Below are positions 1 to 6,982 of a stretch of DNA of 12,474 nt, one piece after another. Each line of letters starts with the position of its first letter. Position 1 is the stretch's first letter. A model generated the notes under the pieces. That model was not told the DNA's origin, did no database searches, and saw nothing but the letters and a program-made list of their open reading frames with translations. Source of the stretch: Bacillota bacterium (GTDB lineage Bacteria > Bacillota > Clostridia > Peptostreptococcales > Anaerovoracaceae); NCBI GenBank assembly GCA_030527065.1, contig JAUNBO010000021.1, positions 1-12,474 on the forward strand, given 5' to 3'. A program made the position numbers and the translations under genes.

Positions 1-116
1 TCGTCTCGCCTTAAATTCTTAGCTGGTCCTGCGGAGGTCCGGCAAACCGCCCCCCCTGGCGCCCCCTTGAATGGTAACTGCGGCAGCCCGTTTTTTCGGG
101 CCCCGGAGGATAATTC
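1..116. other. Intergenic region upstream of rny
   Basis: No gene could be supported here. Frame 1 stays open to a stop at 118-120, but it runs through a low-complexity C-rich repeat and has no recognisable protein content. The other two plus frames stop at 12-14 and 20-22, so the 3' end of an upstream gene might lie in the first bases, but this cannot be shown. The stretch holds the repeat copy at 37-78 and a small stem-loop at 86-101 (GCCCG, six T, CGGGC). Confidence 0.5.
37..78 (+). repeat. Intergenic repeat, copy 1
   Basis: These 42 bases match 8271-8310 almost base for base. Both begin GTCCGGCAAACCGCCCCCC and run through CTGGCG to a conserved end, TTGAAT(A/G)GTAAC. The differences are a one-base change in C-run length, about one more indel in the C-rich middle and two substitutions. 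Similarity stops sharply at both ends. In this copy the G-rich left arm that pairs with the C-rich part in copy 2 is absent. The element is non-coding, lies between genes and belongs to no family I can name. Confidence 0.75.
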
Positions 117-144
117 TTGACTTTGGCGTCTGTGATATTATAAT
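117..144 (+). promoter_or_regulatory. Sigma-A promoter of rny
   Basis: TTGACT (117-122) is followed after 16 bases by a perfect TATAAT (139-144). A start site near 151 would give a leader of about 130 bases before rny. The sequence around the -10 is AT-rich, in contrast to the GC-rich DNA on both sides. No operator is obvious. Confidence 0.75.
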
Positions 145-275
145 ATATATTGTGTTACATTATCAACATCTAATTACAATAAGGCGCCAGGGAGTTGGTA
201 CGCCGCTTCCTCCGGCTTTCGGGCAGCCAAAAAATGGTCATGCCCGCCGGCAGCGTCAAACAAAGAAAAAAGGAG

Positions 276-1826
276 GTGGATGAGATAGATATCGCGATCG
301 TTGTTGTCATTGGGATAGTTGCCTTGGCCTTAGGGCTCTTGGTTGGATATATATTCCGCAAAGCTGTAGGAGAGAAAGCCATTGGAAGCGCCGAGCAGAA
401 AGCAAAGAATATAATCCTGGACGCCGAAAACCGCTCCGAAACCATTAAAAAGGAAATCACCATAGAAGCGAAGGAGGAAGCACACCGGCTTCGCAGCGAG
501 GTGGAGCGGGAGGTCCGCGAAAGAAGGGCGGAAATTTCAAAAGCAGAAAAGAGGCTGATCCAAAAGGAAGAAGCCATAGACAAAAAGACGGACAATCTGG
601 AAAAGAGGGACGAGCAATTATCCAAAAGAGACAGTAAGTTAACAGAAAAAGAAAAGGAACTGGACAGCTTTATCGCCAAGCAGATAGAGGAGCTGGAGCG
701 GATCTCCGGTTACTCGGTGGAAGAGGCCAAGCAGCTTCTGCTGTCCAACGTGGAGAAGGAAATCCGATACGAGGCTTCTCTCATGATAAAGGAGATAGAA
801 GCCAAGGCCAAGGAAGAAGGAGACAAGCGGGCCAAGGAGATCATCACCGGAGCCATCCAGAGATGCTCCGCAGACCATGTGGCGGAAAGCACCGTTTCGG
901 TGGTGCCCCTGCCCAACGATGAAATGAAGGGCCGCATCATCGGCAGAGAAGGACGGAACATCCGGGCCATAGAGACCCTTACCGGAATAGATCTTATCAT
1001 AGACGATACTCCGGAGGCCGTCATCCTGTCCGGCTTCGACCCCGTGCGCAGAGAGATTGCCAGGATCGCCCTGGAGAAGCTCATAGTGGACGGACGTATC
1101 CATCCTGCCCGCATAGAGGAAATGGTGGAGAAGGCCACAAAAGAGGTCAACAACATCATAAAGGAAGAGGGCGAGCAGGCCACCTTCGATGTAGGGATAC
1201 ACAACCTCCATCCGGAGCTGATAAAGCTTCTGGGGCGGCTGAAATACCGGACCAGCTACGGGCAGAACGTGCTGAAGCATTCCGTGGAGGTGGCCCATCT
1301 GGCCGGCCTCATGGCGGGAGAGCTGGGGCTGGATGTAAAGCTGGCAAAGCGGGCGGGCCTGCTCCACGATATCGGCAAGGCCATGGACCACGAGGTGGAA
1401 GGCACCCATGTGGACATCGGCATAGACCTGCTGAAGAAGTACAAGGAGAGCGAGGCCGTTATCAACGGCATGGCCGCTCACCACGGAGATTACGAGGCCA
1501 AGAGCTTTGAGGCGGTCCTCATCGCCGCCGCAGACGCTCTTTCGGCGGCCCGTCCCGGCGCCCGGCGGGAGACCCTGGACGCCTATATCAAGCGGCTCCA
1601 GACCCTGGAAGAGATCGCCAACACCACCGCCGGCGTGGAGAAATCCTACGCCATCCAGGCGGGAAGGGAGATCCGCATCCTGGCCAAGCCGGAGGAGATG
1701 TCGGACGAGGAGATCGTGTTCCTGGCCAGGGAAATCAGCAAGCGCATAGAAAGCGAGCTGGAATACCCGGGGCAGATAAAGGTGAACGTCATCCGGGAGA
1801 CCCGGGCCATAGAGTACGCAAAGTAG
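276..1826 (+). CDS. rny: Ribonuclease Y
   Basis: Membrane-anchored endoribonuclease that starts mRNA turnover in Firmicutes. Counting from the GTG at 276 (516 aa), a single membrane segment (IAIVVVIGIVALALGLLVGYI) lies at about residues 5-26, followed by basic residues. A long charged coiled coil runs to about 190, a KH domain follows with GRIIGREG near 219, and then an HD domain with H364-D365 in LLHDIGKAMDH. Length fits the family (about 510-520 aa). The start is unclear. The strong Shine-Dalgarno AAGGAGG (270-276) has no ATG, GTG or TTG at the right distance, but an in-frame ATA sits at 285, 8 bases downstream. GTG 276 overlaps the Shine-Dalgarno; ATG 234 and 240 and TTG 195 lack a good one and would add an unusual basic tail. 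I list GTG 276 as the nearest conventional start. The identity is near certain, the start is not. Confidence 0.95.
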   Translation: MDEIDIAIVVVIGIVALALGLLVGYIFRKAVGEKAIGSAEQKAKNIILDAENRSETIKKEITIEAKEEAHRLRSEVEREVRERRAEISKAEKRLIQKEEAIDKKTDNLEKRDEQLSKRDSKLTEKEKELDSFIAKQIEELERISGYSVEEAKQLLLSNVEKEIRYEASLMIKEIEAKAKEEGDKRAKEIITGAIQRCSADHVAESTVSVVPLPNDEMKGRIIGREGRNIRAIETLTGIDLIIDDTPEAVILSGFDPVRREIARIALEKLIVDGRIHPARIEEMVEKATKEVNNIIKEEGEQATFDVGIHNLHPELIKLLGRLKYRTSYGQNVLKHSVEVAHLAGLMAGELGLDVKLAKRAGLLHDIGKAMDHEVEGTHVDIGIDLLKKYKESEAVINGMAAHHGDYEAKSFEAVLIAAADALSAARPGARRETLDAYIKRLQTLEEIANTTAGVEKSYAIQAGREIRILAKPEEMSDEEIVFLAREISKRIESELEYPGQIKVNVIRETRAIEYAK

Positions 1827-1875
1827 CGGCCTCCGGTCTTCGCTCCTGCGCATGAGCCATCGAACGATAAGTCAT

Positions 1876-1904
1876 AAACGGAACGGTTGCGGCCGTTCCG
1901 TTTT
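1876..1904 (+). terminator. Rho-independent terminator after rny
   Basis: An 11-bp perfect stem (AAACGGAACGG, 1876-1886, with CCGTTCCGTTT, 1893-1903) has loop TTGCGG and a short T run (1901-1904). The short T run suggests incomplete termination. No clear promoter lies between it and the next gene, so read-through into the desulfurase operon is plausible. Confidence 0.7.
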
Positions 1905-1956
1905 ACCGTAGACCGGGGCCGGGAGAGAAGTCCCGGCGGCGCCGGAAGGAGAGCCC

Positions 1957-3144
1957 ATGATCTATCTGGACAATGCCGCCACCACAAGACAATATGACCA
2001 GGTGAGCCGCCGGATGCTGGAGCTGATGGACACCGGCTTCGGGAACCCCTCCGCCCTCCACCACCTGGGAGTGGAGGCAGAAAAGGCCGTGAAGGGAGCC
2101 CGCCGGGCCCTGGCCGCCACCCTTGGCGCTTCCGAAAAAGAAGTGGTCTTCACCGGCGGCGGCACAGAAGCGGACAATATGGCCCTGATGGGGGCGGCCA
2201 GGGGAGGCCGCCGCCGGGGCATGCGCATCCTGACCACCGGGGTGGAGCACCCGGCGGTGCTGGAGACCTGCCGGGCCCTGGAGCAGCAGGGCTTTCAGGT
2301 GGAATACCTGCCGGTGGATCCCTGGGGGCGGGTGGATCTGAAGGCCCTGGAAGAGGCCCTGGGGCCGGAGGTGGCGGCGGTTTCCATCATGCAGGTGAAC
2401 AACGAGCTGGGAACGCTGGAGCCGGTGGCGGAGGCCGGAAGGCTGATAAAGGAAAAGAGCCGGGCCCTGTTCCATGTAGACGCCGTCCAGGCCTACGGAA
2501 AGCTGCCGGTGGAGCCGGCCCTTCTGCAGGCGGACCTGGTGAGCCTCAGCGCCCATAAGATACACGGGCCCAAGGGCGTGGGCGCCCTGTATCTCCGGCA
2601 GGGGACCAATCTGCCGCCCCTCCTGCAGGGAGGGGGCCAGGAAGGGGGCCTTCGCTCCGGCACGGAGAACGTGCCGGCCATCGCCGGCTTCGGTCTGGCG
2701 GCCCGCATGGCGGCGGAGGGCCGCCGGGAGCGGCTGAAGGCCATGGAAAAGGCCCGGGAACATCTGCTGAAGGGGATCAAAGCGGAGATTCCTCAGGCGC
2801 AGATCAACAGCCCGGAGCCCTGCGCCGGCCCGGAGGACTTTTCCGGCGGGGGGCCGGAGCCCCTGTGCAGCCCCGCCCTTCTCAACGTCAGCTTTTGCGG
2901 CTGCCGGGGGGAGGTGCTCCTTCACATGCTGGAGGAACATGGGATCTACGTGGCTACGGGAGCGGCCTGCTCTTCCAGAAAGAAGGGCAGCCATGTCCTG
3001 GCGGCGGCGGGGCTCCCGCCGGAGCGGGCGGAAAGCGCCCTGCGCTTCAGCTTTTCCGAGTTCAATACGCCGGCGGAGATGGAGCAGGTGCTGGCCCGGT
3101 TGAAGGCGGCAGTGGAGAGCATGAGGCGGATCCATAGGAGATAA
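1957..3144 (+). CDS. Cysteine desulfurase, NifS/IscS-like
   Basis: PLP enzyme that takes sulfur from L-cysteine as a protein persulfide and gives alanine. The 395-residue protein opens with the family signature MIYLDNAATT. It has GGGTEADNMA near residue 70, the PLP lysine K201 in SAHKIHGPKG and the persulfide cysteine C338 in ATGAACSS. The start is fixed by AAGGAG six bases before the ATG. It lies directly upstream of thiI on the same strand, as the dedicated desulfurase (NifZ) does in Bacillus subtilis, so its likely job is to feed ThiI for tRNA 4-thiouridine rather than general Fe-S assembly. No scaffold gene (iscU/nifU) is visible. A Pro/Gly-rich stretch with two cysteines, at about residues 288-308, looks longer than usual for the family. 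A general NifS role cannot be excluded. Confidence 0.93.
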   Translation: MIYLDNAATTRQYDQVSRRMLELMDTGFGNPSALHHLGVEAEKAVKGARRALAATLGASEKEVVFTGGGTEADNMALMGAARGGRRRGMRILTTGVEHPAVLETCRALEQQGFQVEYLPVDPWGRVDLKALEEALGPEVAAVSIMQVNNELGTLEPVAEAGRLIKEKSRALFHVDAVQAYGKLPVEPALLQADLVSLSAHKIHGPKGVGALYLRQGTNLPPLLQGGGQEGGLRSGTENVPAIAGFGLAARMAAEGRRERLKAMEKAREHLLKGIKAEIPQAQINSPEPCAGPEDFSGGGPEPLCSPALLNVSFCGCRGEVLLHMLEEHGIYVATGAACSSRKKGSHVLAAAGLPPERAESALRFSFSEFNTPAEMEQVLARLKAAVESMRRIHRR

Positions 3145-3260
3145 GCCGCTTCAAAGGATGGAAAGGTCGGCGGCTGGTTCAAAGGGAGAGAAAAGGCCCG
3201 ATGGCCGGTCCCCTTATCCGGCGAAAACAGAGCGGTCCGCAAGGAGCAGAGGAAAGAACA

Positions 3261-4451
3261 GTGGAAGAACAGAGAAACACCTACATTGTGAGATACGGAG
3301 AAGTGGCCCTGAAGGGAGATAACAAGCCGTATTTCGAGCGCATATTGATGGAGCGGATGCGGAAGCTGCTGAAGAAATACCCCGGGGTGGAGATCCGCAG
3401 AGAGAACGGCCTGGTGCTGATCCGCACGCCCCGGGAGCTGCCGGCGGAAGCGGTCACAAAAGAGCTCTCCAAGGTATTCGGCGTGGACTCCTTAAGCCCC
3501 GCCGTGGAAGTGGATTCGGAGCTGGAGGCCATAGGCGCCGCCGCCGTAAAGTACATGTCGGAGCTGATGGCCCGGCGGGAGATAAAGACCTTCAAGGTGG
3601 AAGCCCGGCGCTCGGACAAGAGCTTTCCCGTCCAGTCCCCGGAGATCGGCCGCATCATAGGAGCTAAAATACTGAAGGCCTGCAAGACCCTGAAGGTGGA
3701 CGTCCACCAGCCGGACTGCCGGCTCTTCGTGCAGGTCCGCCAGGGAAACAGCTTTATCTATGAGGAGAAGCTTTCCGGCAGAGGCGGCCTGCCGCTGGGC
3801 ACCAACGGCAGGGGCCTTGTCCTTCTCTCCGGCGGCATAGACAGCCCGGTGGCGGCCTATATGATGGCCCGCCGGGGCATGGTGGTGGAGGCGGTTCACT
3901 TCCATTCCTACCCCTACACCAGCGAAAGAGCCTGGGAAAAGGTGAAGGAGCTGGCAGGCATCCTGGCGGAATACTGCGGCCGCATCCGCATCACCAGTAT
4001 CAACCTGCTGCCCATACAGGAGCAGATCGCCCAGCATTGCCCGGAAGAGCTGACCACCATCCTGGTGCGGCGTTTCATGATGAAGCTGGGGCAGAGGGTG
4101 GCGGAGGACAGAGGCTGCCTTATGCTCATTACGGGGGAAAACCTGGGACAGGTGGCCAGCCAGACGGCGGAGGCCCTGACAGTGACGGACCAGGCCGTGG
4201 ACCTGCCCGTCATGCGGCCCCTCATCGCCATGGACAAGACGGACATCATAGAGCTGGCAAAGGACATCGGCACCTTTGAAACCTCCATACAGCCCTTTGA
4301 GGACTGCTGCACCGTGTTTCTGCCCAGGCATCCTTCCACCAAGCCCCGGCTGGACCGGGTCCTGGAGGCGGAGAGCCGGCTGGAGGGGGAAGCCCTTATA
4401 GAGCAGGCCTTTGAAGCCCGGGAAACGGAACTGGTCCTTCCCCGGGAATAG
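3261..4451 (+). CDS. thiI: tRNA 4-thiouridine synthase ThiI (no rhodanese domain)
   Basis: ATP-dependent sulfur transfer to uridine 8 of tRNA; in some bacteria it also serves thiazole synthesis. The first 50 residues carry YIVRYGEVALKGDN, typical of the N-terminal ferredoxin-like domain. A THUMP domain follows, then the PP-loop LLSGGIDSPVA near residues 187-197. The chain ends soon after FEDCCTVFLP (C349, C350), so the rhodanese domain of E. coli ThiI is missing, as in many Gram-positives. Sulfur should therefore come directly from the desulfurase encoded just upstream. Start: I chose GTG 3261 because it leaves six residues before the conserved YIVRYGE and has a GAGG a few bases upstream. An in-frame ATG at 3201 would add 20 residues unlike the family. 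The 116-base gap to the upstream gene has no terminator, which supports an operon. Confidence 0.93.
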   Translation: MEEQRNTYIVRYGEVALKGDNKPYFERILMERMRKLLKKYPGVEIRRENGLVLIRTPRELPAEAVTKELSKVFGVDSLSPAVEVDSELEAIGAAAVKYMSELMARREIKTFKVEARRSDKSFPVQSPEIGRIIGAKILKACKTLKVDVHQPDCRLFVQVRQGNSFIYEEKLSGRGGLPLGTNGRGLVLLSGGIDSPVAAYMMARRGMVVEAVHFHSYPYTSERAWEKVKELAGILAEYCGRIRITSINLLPIQEQIAQHCPEELTTILVRRFMMKLGQRVAEDRGCLMLITGENLGQVASQTAEALTVTDQAVDLPVMRPLIAMDKTDIIELAKDIGTFETSIQPFEDCCTVFLPRHPSTKPRLDRVLEAESRLEGEALIEQAFEARETELVLPRE

Positions 4452-4456
4452 GGAAG

Positions 4457-4474
4457 GGCGGAGGCATTTCCGCC
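4457..4474 (+). other. Intercistronic hairpin between thiI and the ROK kinase
   Basis: GGCGGA and TCCGCC form a 6-bp stem with loop GGCATT, six bases after the thiI stop. No T run follows, so it is not a terminator; it might affect mRNA decay between the two genes. Its significance is weak. Confidence 0.35.
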
Positions 4475-4510
4475 GGCAGAGGGGACGAACACAGAGAAAA
4501 GGGGAAGGAA

Positions 4511-5476
4511 ATGATAAGCGCAGGGATAGACATAGGCGGCACCGCCATAAAGGCGGGCCTTGCAGATACAGAGAGGAAAGCCCTGCTCCGCTTTGGGGAG
4601 ATTCTCTTTCCCGGCGGCGGGGCGGAAAAGGTCTGTGAAGAGGCTCTGGCCTTGGTCCGGCGCCTGACGGAGGAAGAGGAAGCAGCGGGGGGACAGAGGC
4701 CGGCTGCCCTGGGAGTGGCCGTCCCCGGCTGGGTGGACCCGGAAGGGGGCTCCGTCACCAACGCCCATAATTTAGGGCTCTGCGACGTTCCCCTGAAGAC
4801 TCTGCTGGAAGCGCGCCTTCCGGGCCTGCCGGTGGCTCTGGAAAACGACGGCAATGCCGCCGCCCTGGGAGAGCTTTACGCCGGGGCCCTGCGGGGGACG
4901 AAAACGGCTGTGCTGCTGACCATAGGCACCGGCTTGGGAGGCGGTCTCATTCTGGGAGGAAAGCTGTTCAGAGGCGGTCAGGGCCGGGGAACGGAGCCGG
5001 GCCATATGATCCTGGCGCAAGGGGGGCTTCTCTGCGGCTGCGGCGTCCGGGGCTGTGCGGAAACCTGCTGCAGCGCTTCCTGGCTGGCGGAGCAGGGCCG
5101 CGCCTATATGAAAAAGACCGGCGCCGCCGGCCTTTTATTTCAGAAAACGGGGGGAGACCCGGAAAAAGTGGATGCAAGGGCGGTGATAGAGGCCGCCGCA
5201 GCCGGAGAGCCGGGAGCGGCGGAAATTTTCCGGGAGTATCTGGAAAACCTCTCTTCCCTCATCGCATCTCTCACCAATCTGCTGGACCCGGAGCTGGTGG
5301 CTCTGGGCGGGGGAGTGAGCCAGGCAGGGCCTGTCCTGTATGAGCCCCTTGTCCGTCTGGTGCAGGAAAAGTCCTTCTATAAAGCGAGGTATGAAATTCT
5401 GCCCGCCGCCCTGGGGAACCGGGCCGGCGTCATGGGGGCAGCCTTTCTTGGGGCGGAGAGCAAGTCTCTCCGTTAA
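4511..5476 (+). CDS. ROK-family sugar kinase, probable glucokinase
   Basis: Cytoplasmic ATP-dependent hexose kinase of the ROK family, most likely making glucose 6-phosphate. The 321-aa chain has the N-terminal phosphate-binding loop DIGGTAIKAG (residues 7-16), the catalytic aspartate D113 in ENDGNAAALGE, the glycine-rich GTGLGGGLILGG loop and the zinc site H165 in EPGH with C175, C177 and C182 (CGCGVRGC). The zinc motif and the lack of an N-terminal helix-turn-helix show a kinase and not a ROK repressor. GGGGAAGGA precedes the ATG. It follows thiI by 59 bases with no terminator and is probably the last gene of that transcript. Its stop overlaps that of the converging ABC gene (TTAA, 5473-5476). 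Substrate could also be another hexose or N-acetylmannosamine; sequence alone does not decide. Confidence 0.9.
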   Translation: MISAGIDIGGTAIKAGLADTERKALLRFGEILFPGGGAEKVCEEALALVRRLTEEEEAAGGQRPAALGVAVPGWVDPEGGSVTNAHNLGLCDVPLKTLLEARLPGLPVALENDGNAAALGELYAGALRGTKTAVLLTIGTGLGGGLILGGKLFRGGQGRGTEPGHMILAQGGLLCGCGVRGCAETCCSASWLAEQGRAYMKKTGAAGLLFQKTGGDPEKVDARAVIEAAAAGEPGAAEIFREYLENLSSLIASLTNLLDPELVALGGGVSQAGPVLYEPLVRLVQEKSFYKARYEILPAALGNRAGVMGAAFLGAESKSLR

Positions 5477-6144
5477 AGCAGGGAAAGAATCTCCTGACGG
5501 GTATGGGGCCCGAAGCCTTCCCGGAGGAAGCGGCCGGCGATTTCCACCGGCCTTCCCGCCAGAACGTGGACCACGTCCGCCAGCTTCAGCGCCTCTTCTA
5601 TATCATGGGTAACGAAGAACACCGTCCTTCCGTCTCCTTCGTAGATGTGGGAGAAGGCTTCCAGCAGCTCTTCCTTCAGCTTGCTGTCCAGCCCTTTAAA
5701 GGGCTCGTCCAGAAGCAGGAGGCGGGAGGGGTAGAGAAAGGCCCGGCACAGGGAGACCCGCTGCACCATCCCGCCGCTGAGGGCGGAGATGGGAGCATGG
5801 AGATAATCCTCCAATCCCACCAGCTCCAGGTAGTGCCGTATCTGAGGGAGCCGCTCTTCTTTTGGGAGCACGTCCCGGAGGACGAATTCCAGGTTGCCGC
5901 AGACGTCGTACCAGGGCAGGAGCCGGGGCTCCTGGAACACATAGGAGACCCGGAATTCCTCCGGCATCACGATGCGTCCGCTGTCCGGCCGGACCAGGCC
6001 CGCCAGCATATTGATGAGGGTGGTCTTTCCCACGCCGGAGGGGCCCAGGAGGCAGGAAACCTCGCCCTCCCGGAATTGGGCGCTGAAGTCCCGGAACAGG
6101 GGCGTCCCGTCAAAGCTCTTACATACGTTTTCCAGTTTTATCAT
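5473..6144 (-). CDS. ABC importer ATPase (nitrate/sulfonate/taurine type)
   Basis: ATP-hydrolysing subunit of the importer formed with the next two upstream genes. In the 223-aa chain: Walker A GPSGVGKT (34-41), Q-loop Q71 followed by EPRLLPWYDV (the RLLPW motif is typical of SsuB/TauB-like ATPases), signature LSGGMVQR (122-129), Walker B RLLLLDEP (141-148) and an H-loop histidine in FFVTHDIEEA. All catalytic parts are intact. The ATG at 6144 was preferred over one ten codons upstream because it begins MIKLENVCKSF as in the family. It overlaps the permease gene by 26 bases, so translation is probably coupled. Its stop overlaps the ROK kinase stop, and no terminator is visible at the gene end. 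Confidence 0.93.
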   Translation of the reverse strand: MIKLENVCKSFDGTPLFRDFSAQFREGEVSCLLGPSGVGKTTLINMLAGLVRPDSGRIVMPEEFRVSYVFQEPRLLPWYDVCGNLEFVLRDVLPKEERLPQIRHYLELVGLEDYLHAPISALSGGMVQRVSLCRAFLYPSRLLLLDEPFKGLDSKLKEELLEAFSHIYEGDGRTVFFVTHDIEEALKLADVVHVLAGRPVEIAGRFLREGFGPHTRQEILSLL

Positions 6145-6982
6145 AGCCGGATACCCTCGCATACAGAGTTTCAAACAGATAACTGAGGATGATGATCACT
6201 ATGGTCCAGGCGAAGAGAGACGCCGGGTCCAGGGTGGTTTTCGCAAAGAACAGTTCTGCGCCGATGGAGTGGGCGGGCATGCTCAGGACCTCCGCCGCCG
6301 CCACCGCTTTCCAGCCGATCCCTATGGCGGAAACCATGGCGGCGTTGATGTAGGGACGGGCCGAGGGCAGATAGACGGAGCGGAGCCGGTCTGCGGGGCT
6401 GATCCGGTAGACCTGGCACAGTTCCAGAAGCTTGACGTCGGTGCTGCGGATGCCTGCCACCGTGCCGGTGAAGAGGATGGGGAAGCACATGAGAAAGCCG
6501 GCGAAAACAGGGACGTTGGTGGAGCGGAACCAGATGATGGCGATGATGATGATGGAGACCACCGGAGTGGAGCGAAGGACCACCACCAGAGGGTTCACCA
6601 GCTCATACACGCTGTGGAAGCGGCCGGCCAGAAGCCCCAGGCTCACTCCGAAAAGGGCGGAGAAAAGCAGAGCCAGAACGGTCCTGAGAATGCTGTGGCC
6701 TATGACGGTCCAGGTCCCGGCCTCCGGCAGGAAGCTCCACAGGGCTGCAAAGGTGGAAGCCGGCGAAGGGAAATAGATCTCCCTGTCGATGATAAGGCAA
6801 AGGACCTGCCACATGACCAGCCAGAACAGGATGATGAGGATCTGACGGCGGCCCGGCAGGCGGCTTTTTCCGGCGGCCCCGGCGGGAGCTTTGCGGAAGC
6901 CAGGGGAGGAGCCGGAGCTCCCCCCCGGAGGGGCTTCGTTCAAAGCCTGTTTTTCTTTACGGTTCGTAATAGAAGGAATCAT
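6119..6982 (-). CDS. ABC importer permease (TauC/SsuC-like)
   Basis: Inner-membrane subunit of a binding-protein-dependent importer. The 287-aa chain has a Pro/Gly-rich cytoplasmic head of about 40 residues, then a first membrane helix (ILIILFWLVMWQVLCLII). A block of further helices includes LALLFSALFGVSLGLLAG, TPVVSIIIIAIIWF and FAWTIVIIILSYLF. The coupling (EAA-like) loop is ELCQVYRISPADRLRSVYLP, which would dock on the ATPase encoded next. The ATG at 6982 was chosen because a GGGAGG lies about ten bases before it. An in-frame ATG 13 codons upstream also exists. It overlaps the binding-protein gene by 26 bases. Confidence 0.9.
   Translation of the reverse strand: MIPSITNRKEKQALNEAPPGGSSGSSPGFRKAPAGAAGKSRLPGRRQILIILFWLVMWQVLCLIIDREIYFPSPASTFAALWSFLPEAGTWTVIGHSILRTVLALLFSALFGVSLGLLAGRFHSVYELVNPLVVVLRSTPVVSIIIIAIIWFRSTNVPVFAGFLMCFPILFTGTVAGIRSTDVKLLELCQVYRISPADRLRSVYLPSARPYINAAMVSAIGIGWKAVAAAEVLSMPAHSIGAELFFAKTTLDPASLFAWTIVIIILSYLFETLYARVSGYDKTGKRM

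Noticed and set aside
71..283. Small plus-strand open frame (70 codons) upstream of rny
   Set aside because: It starts in the repeat, runs through the rny promoter region and overlaps the rny Shine-Dalgarno in another frame. It has no ribosome site or protein-like composition.
639..1853. Long minus-strand open frame across rny (404 codons)
   Set aside because: It is antisense to the KH and HD domains of RNase Y, with no recognisable motif or start signal.
1903..3135. Long open frame on the minus strand across the desulfurase (410 codons)
   Set aside because: Shadow of a GC-rich gene; the translated product is His/Gly/Arg/Leu-rich without domains.
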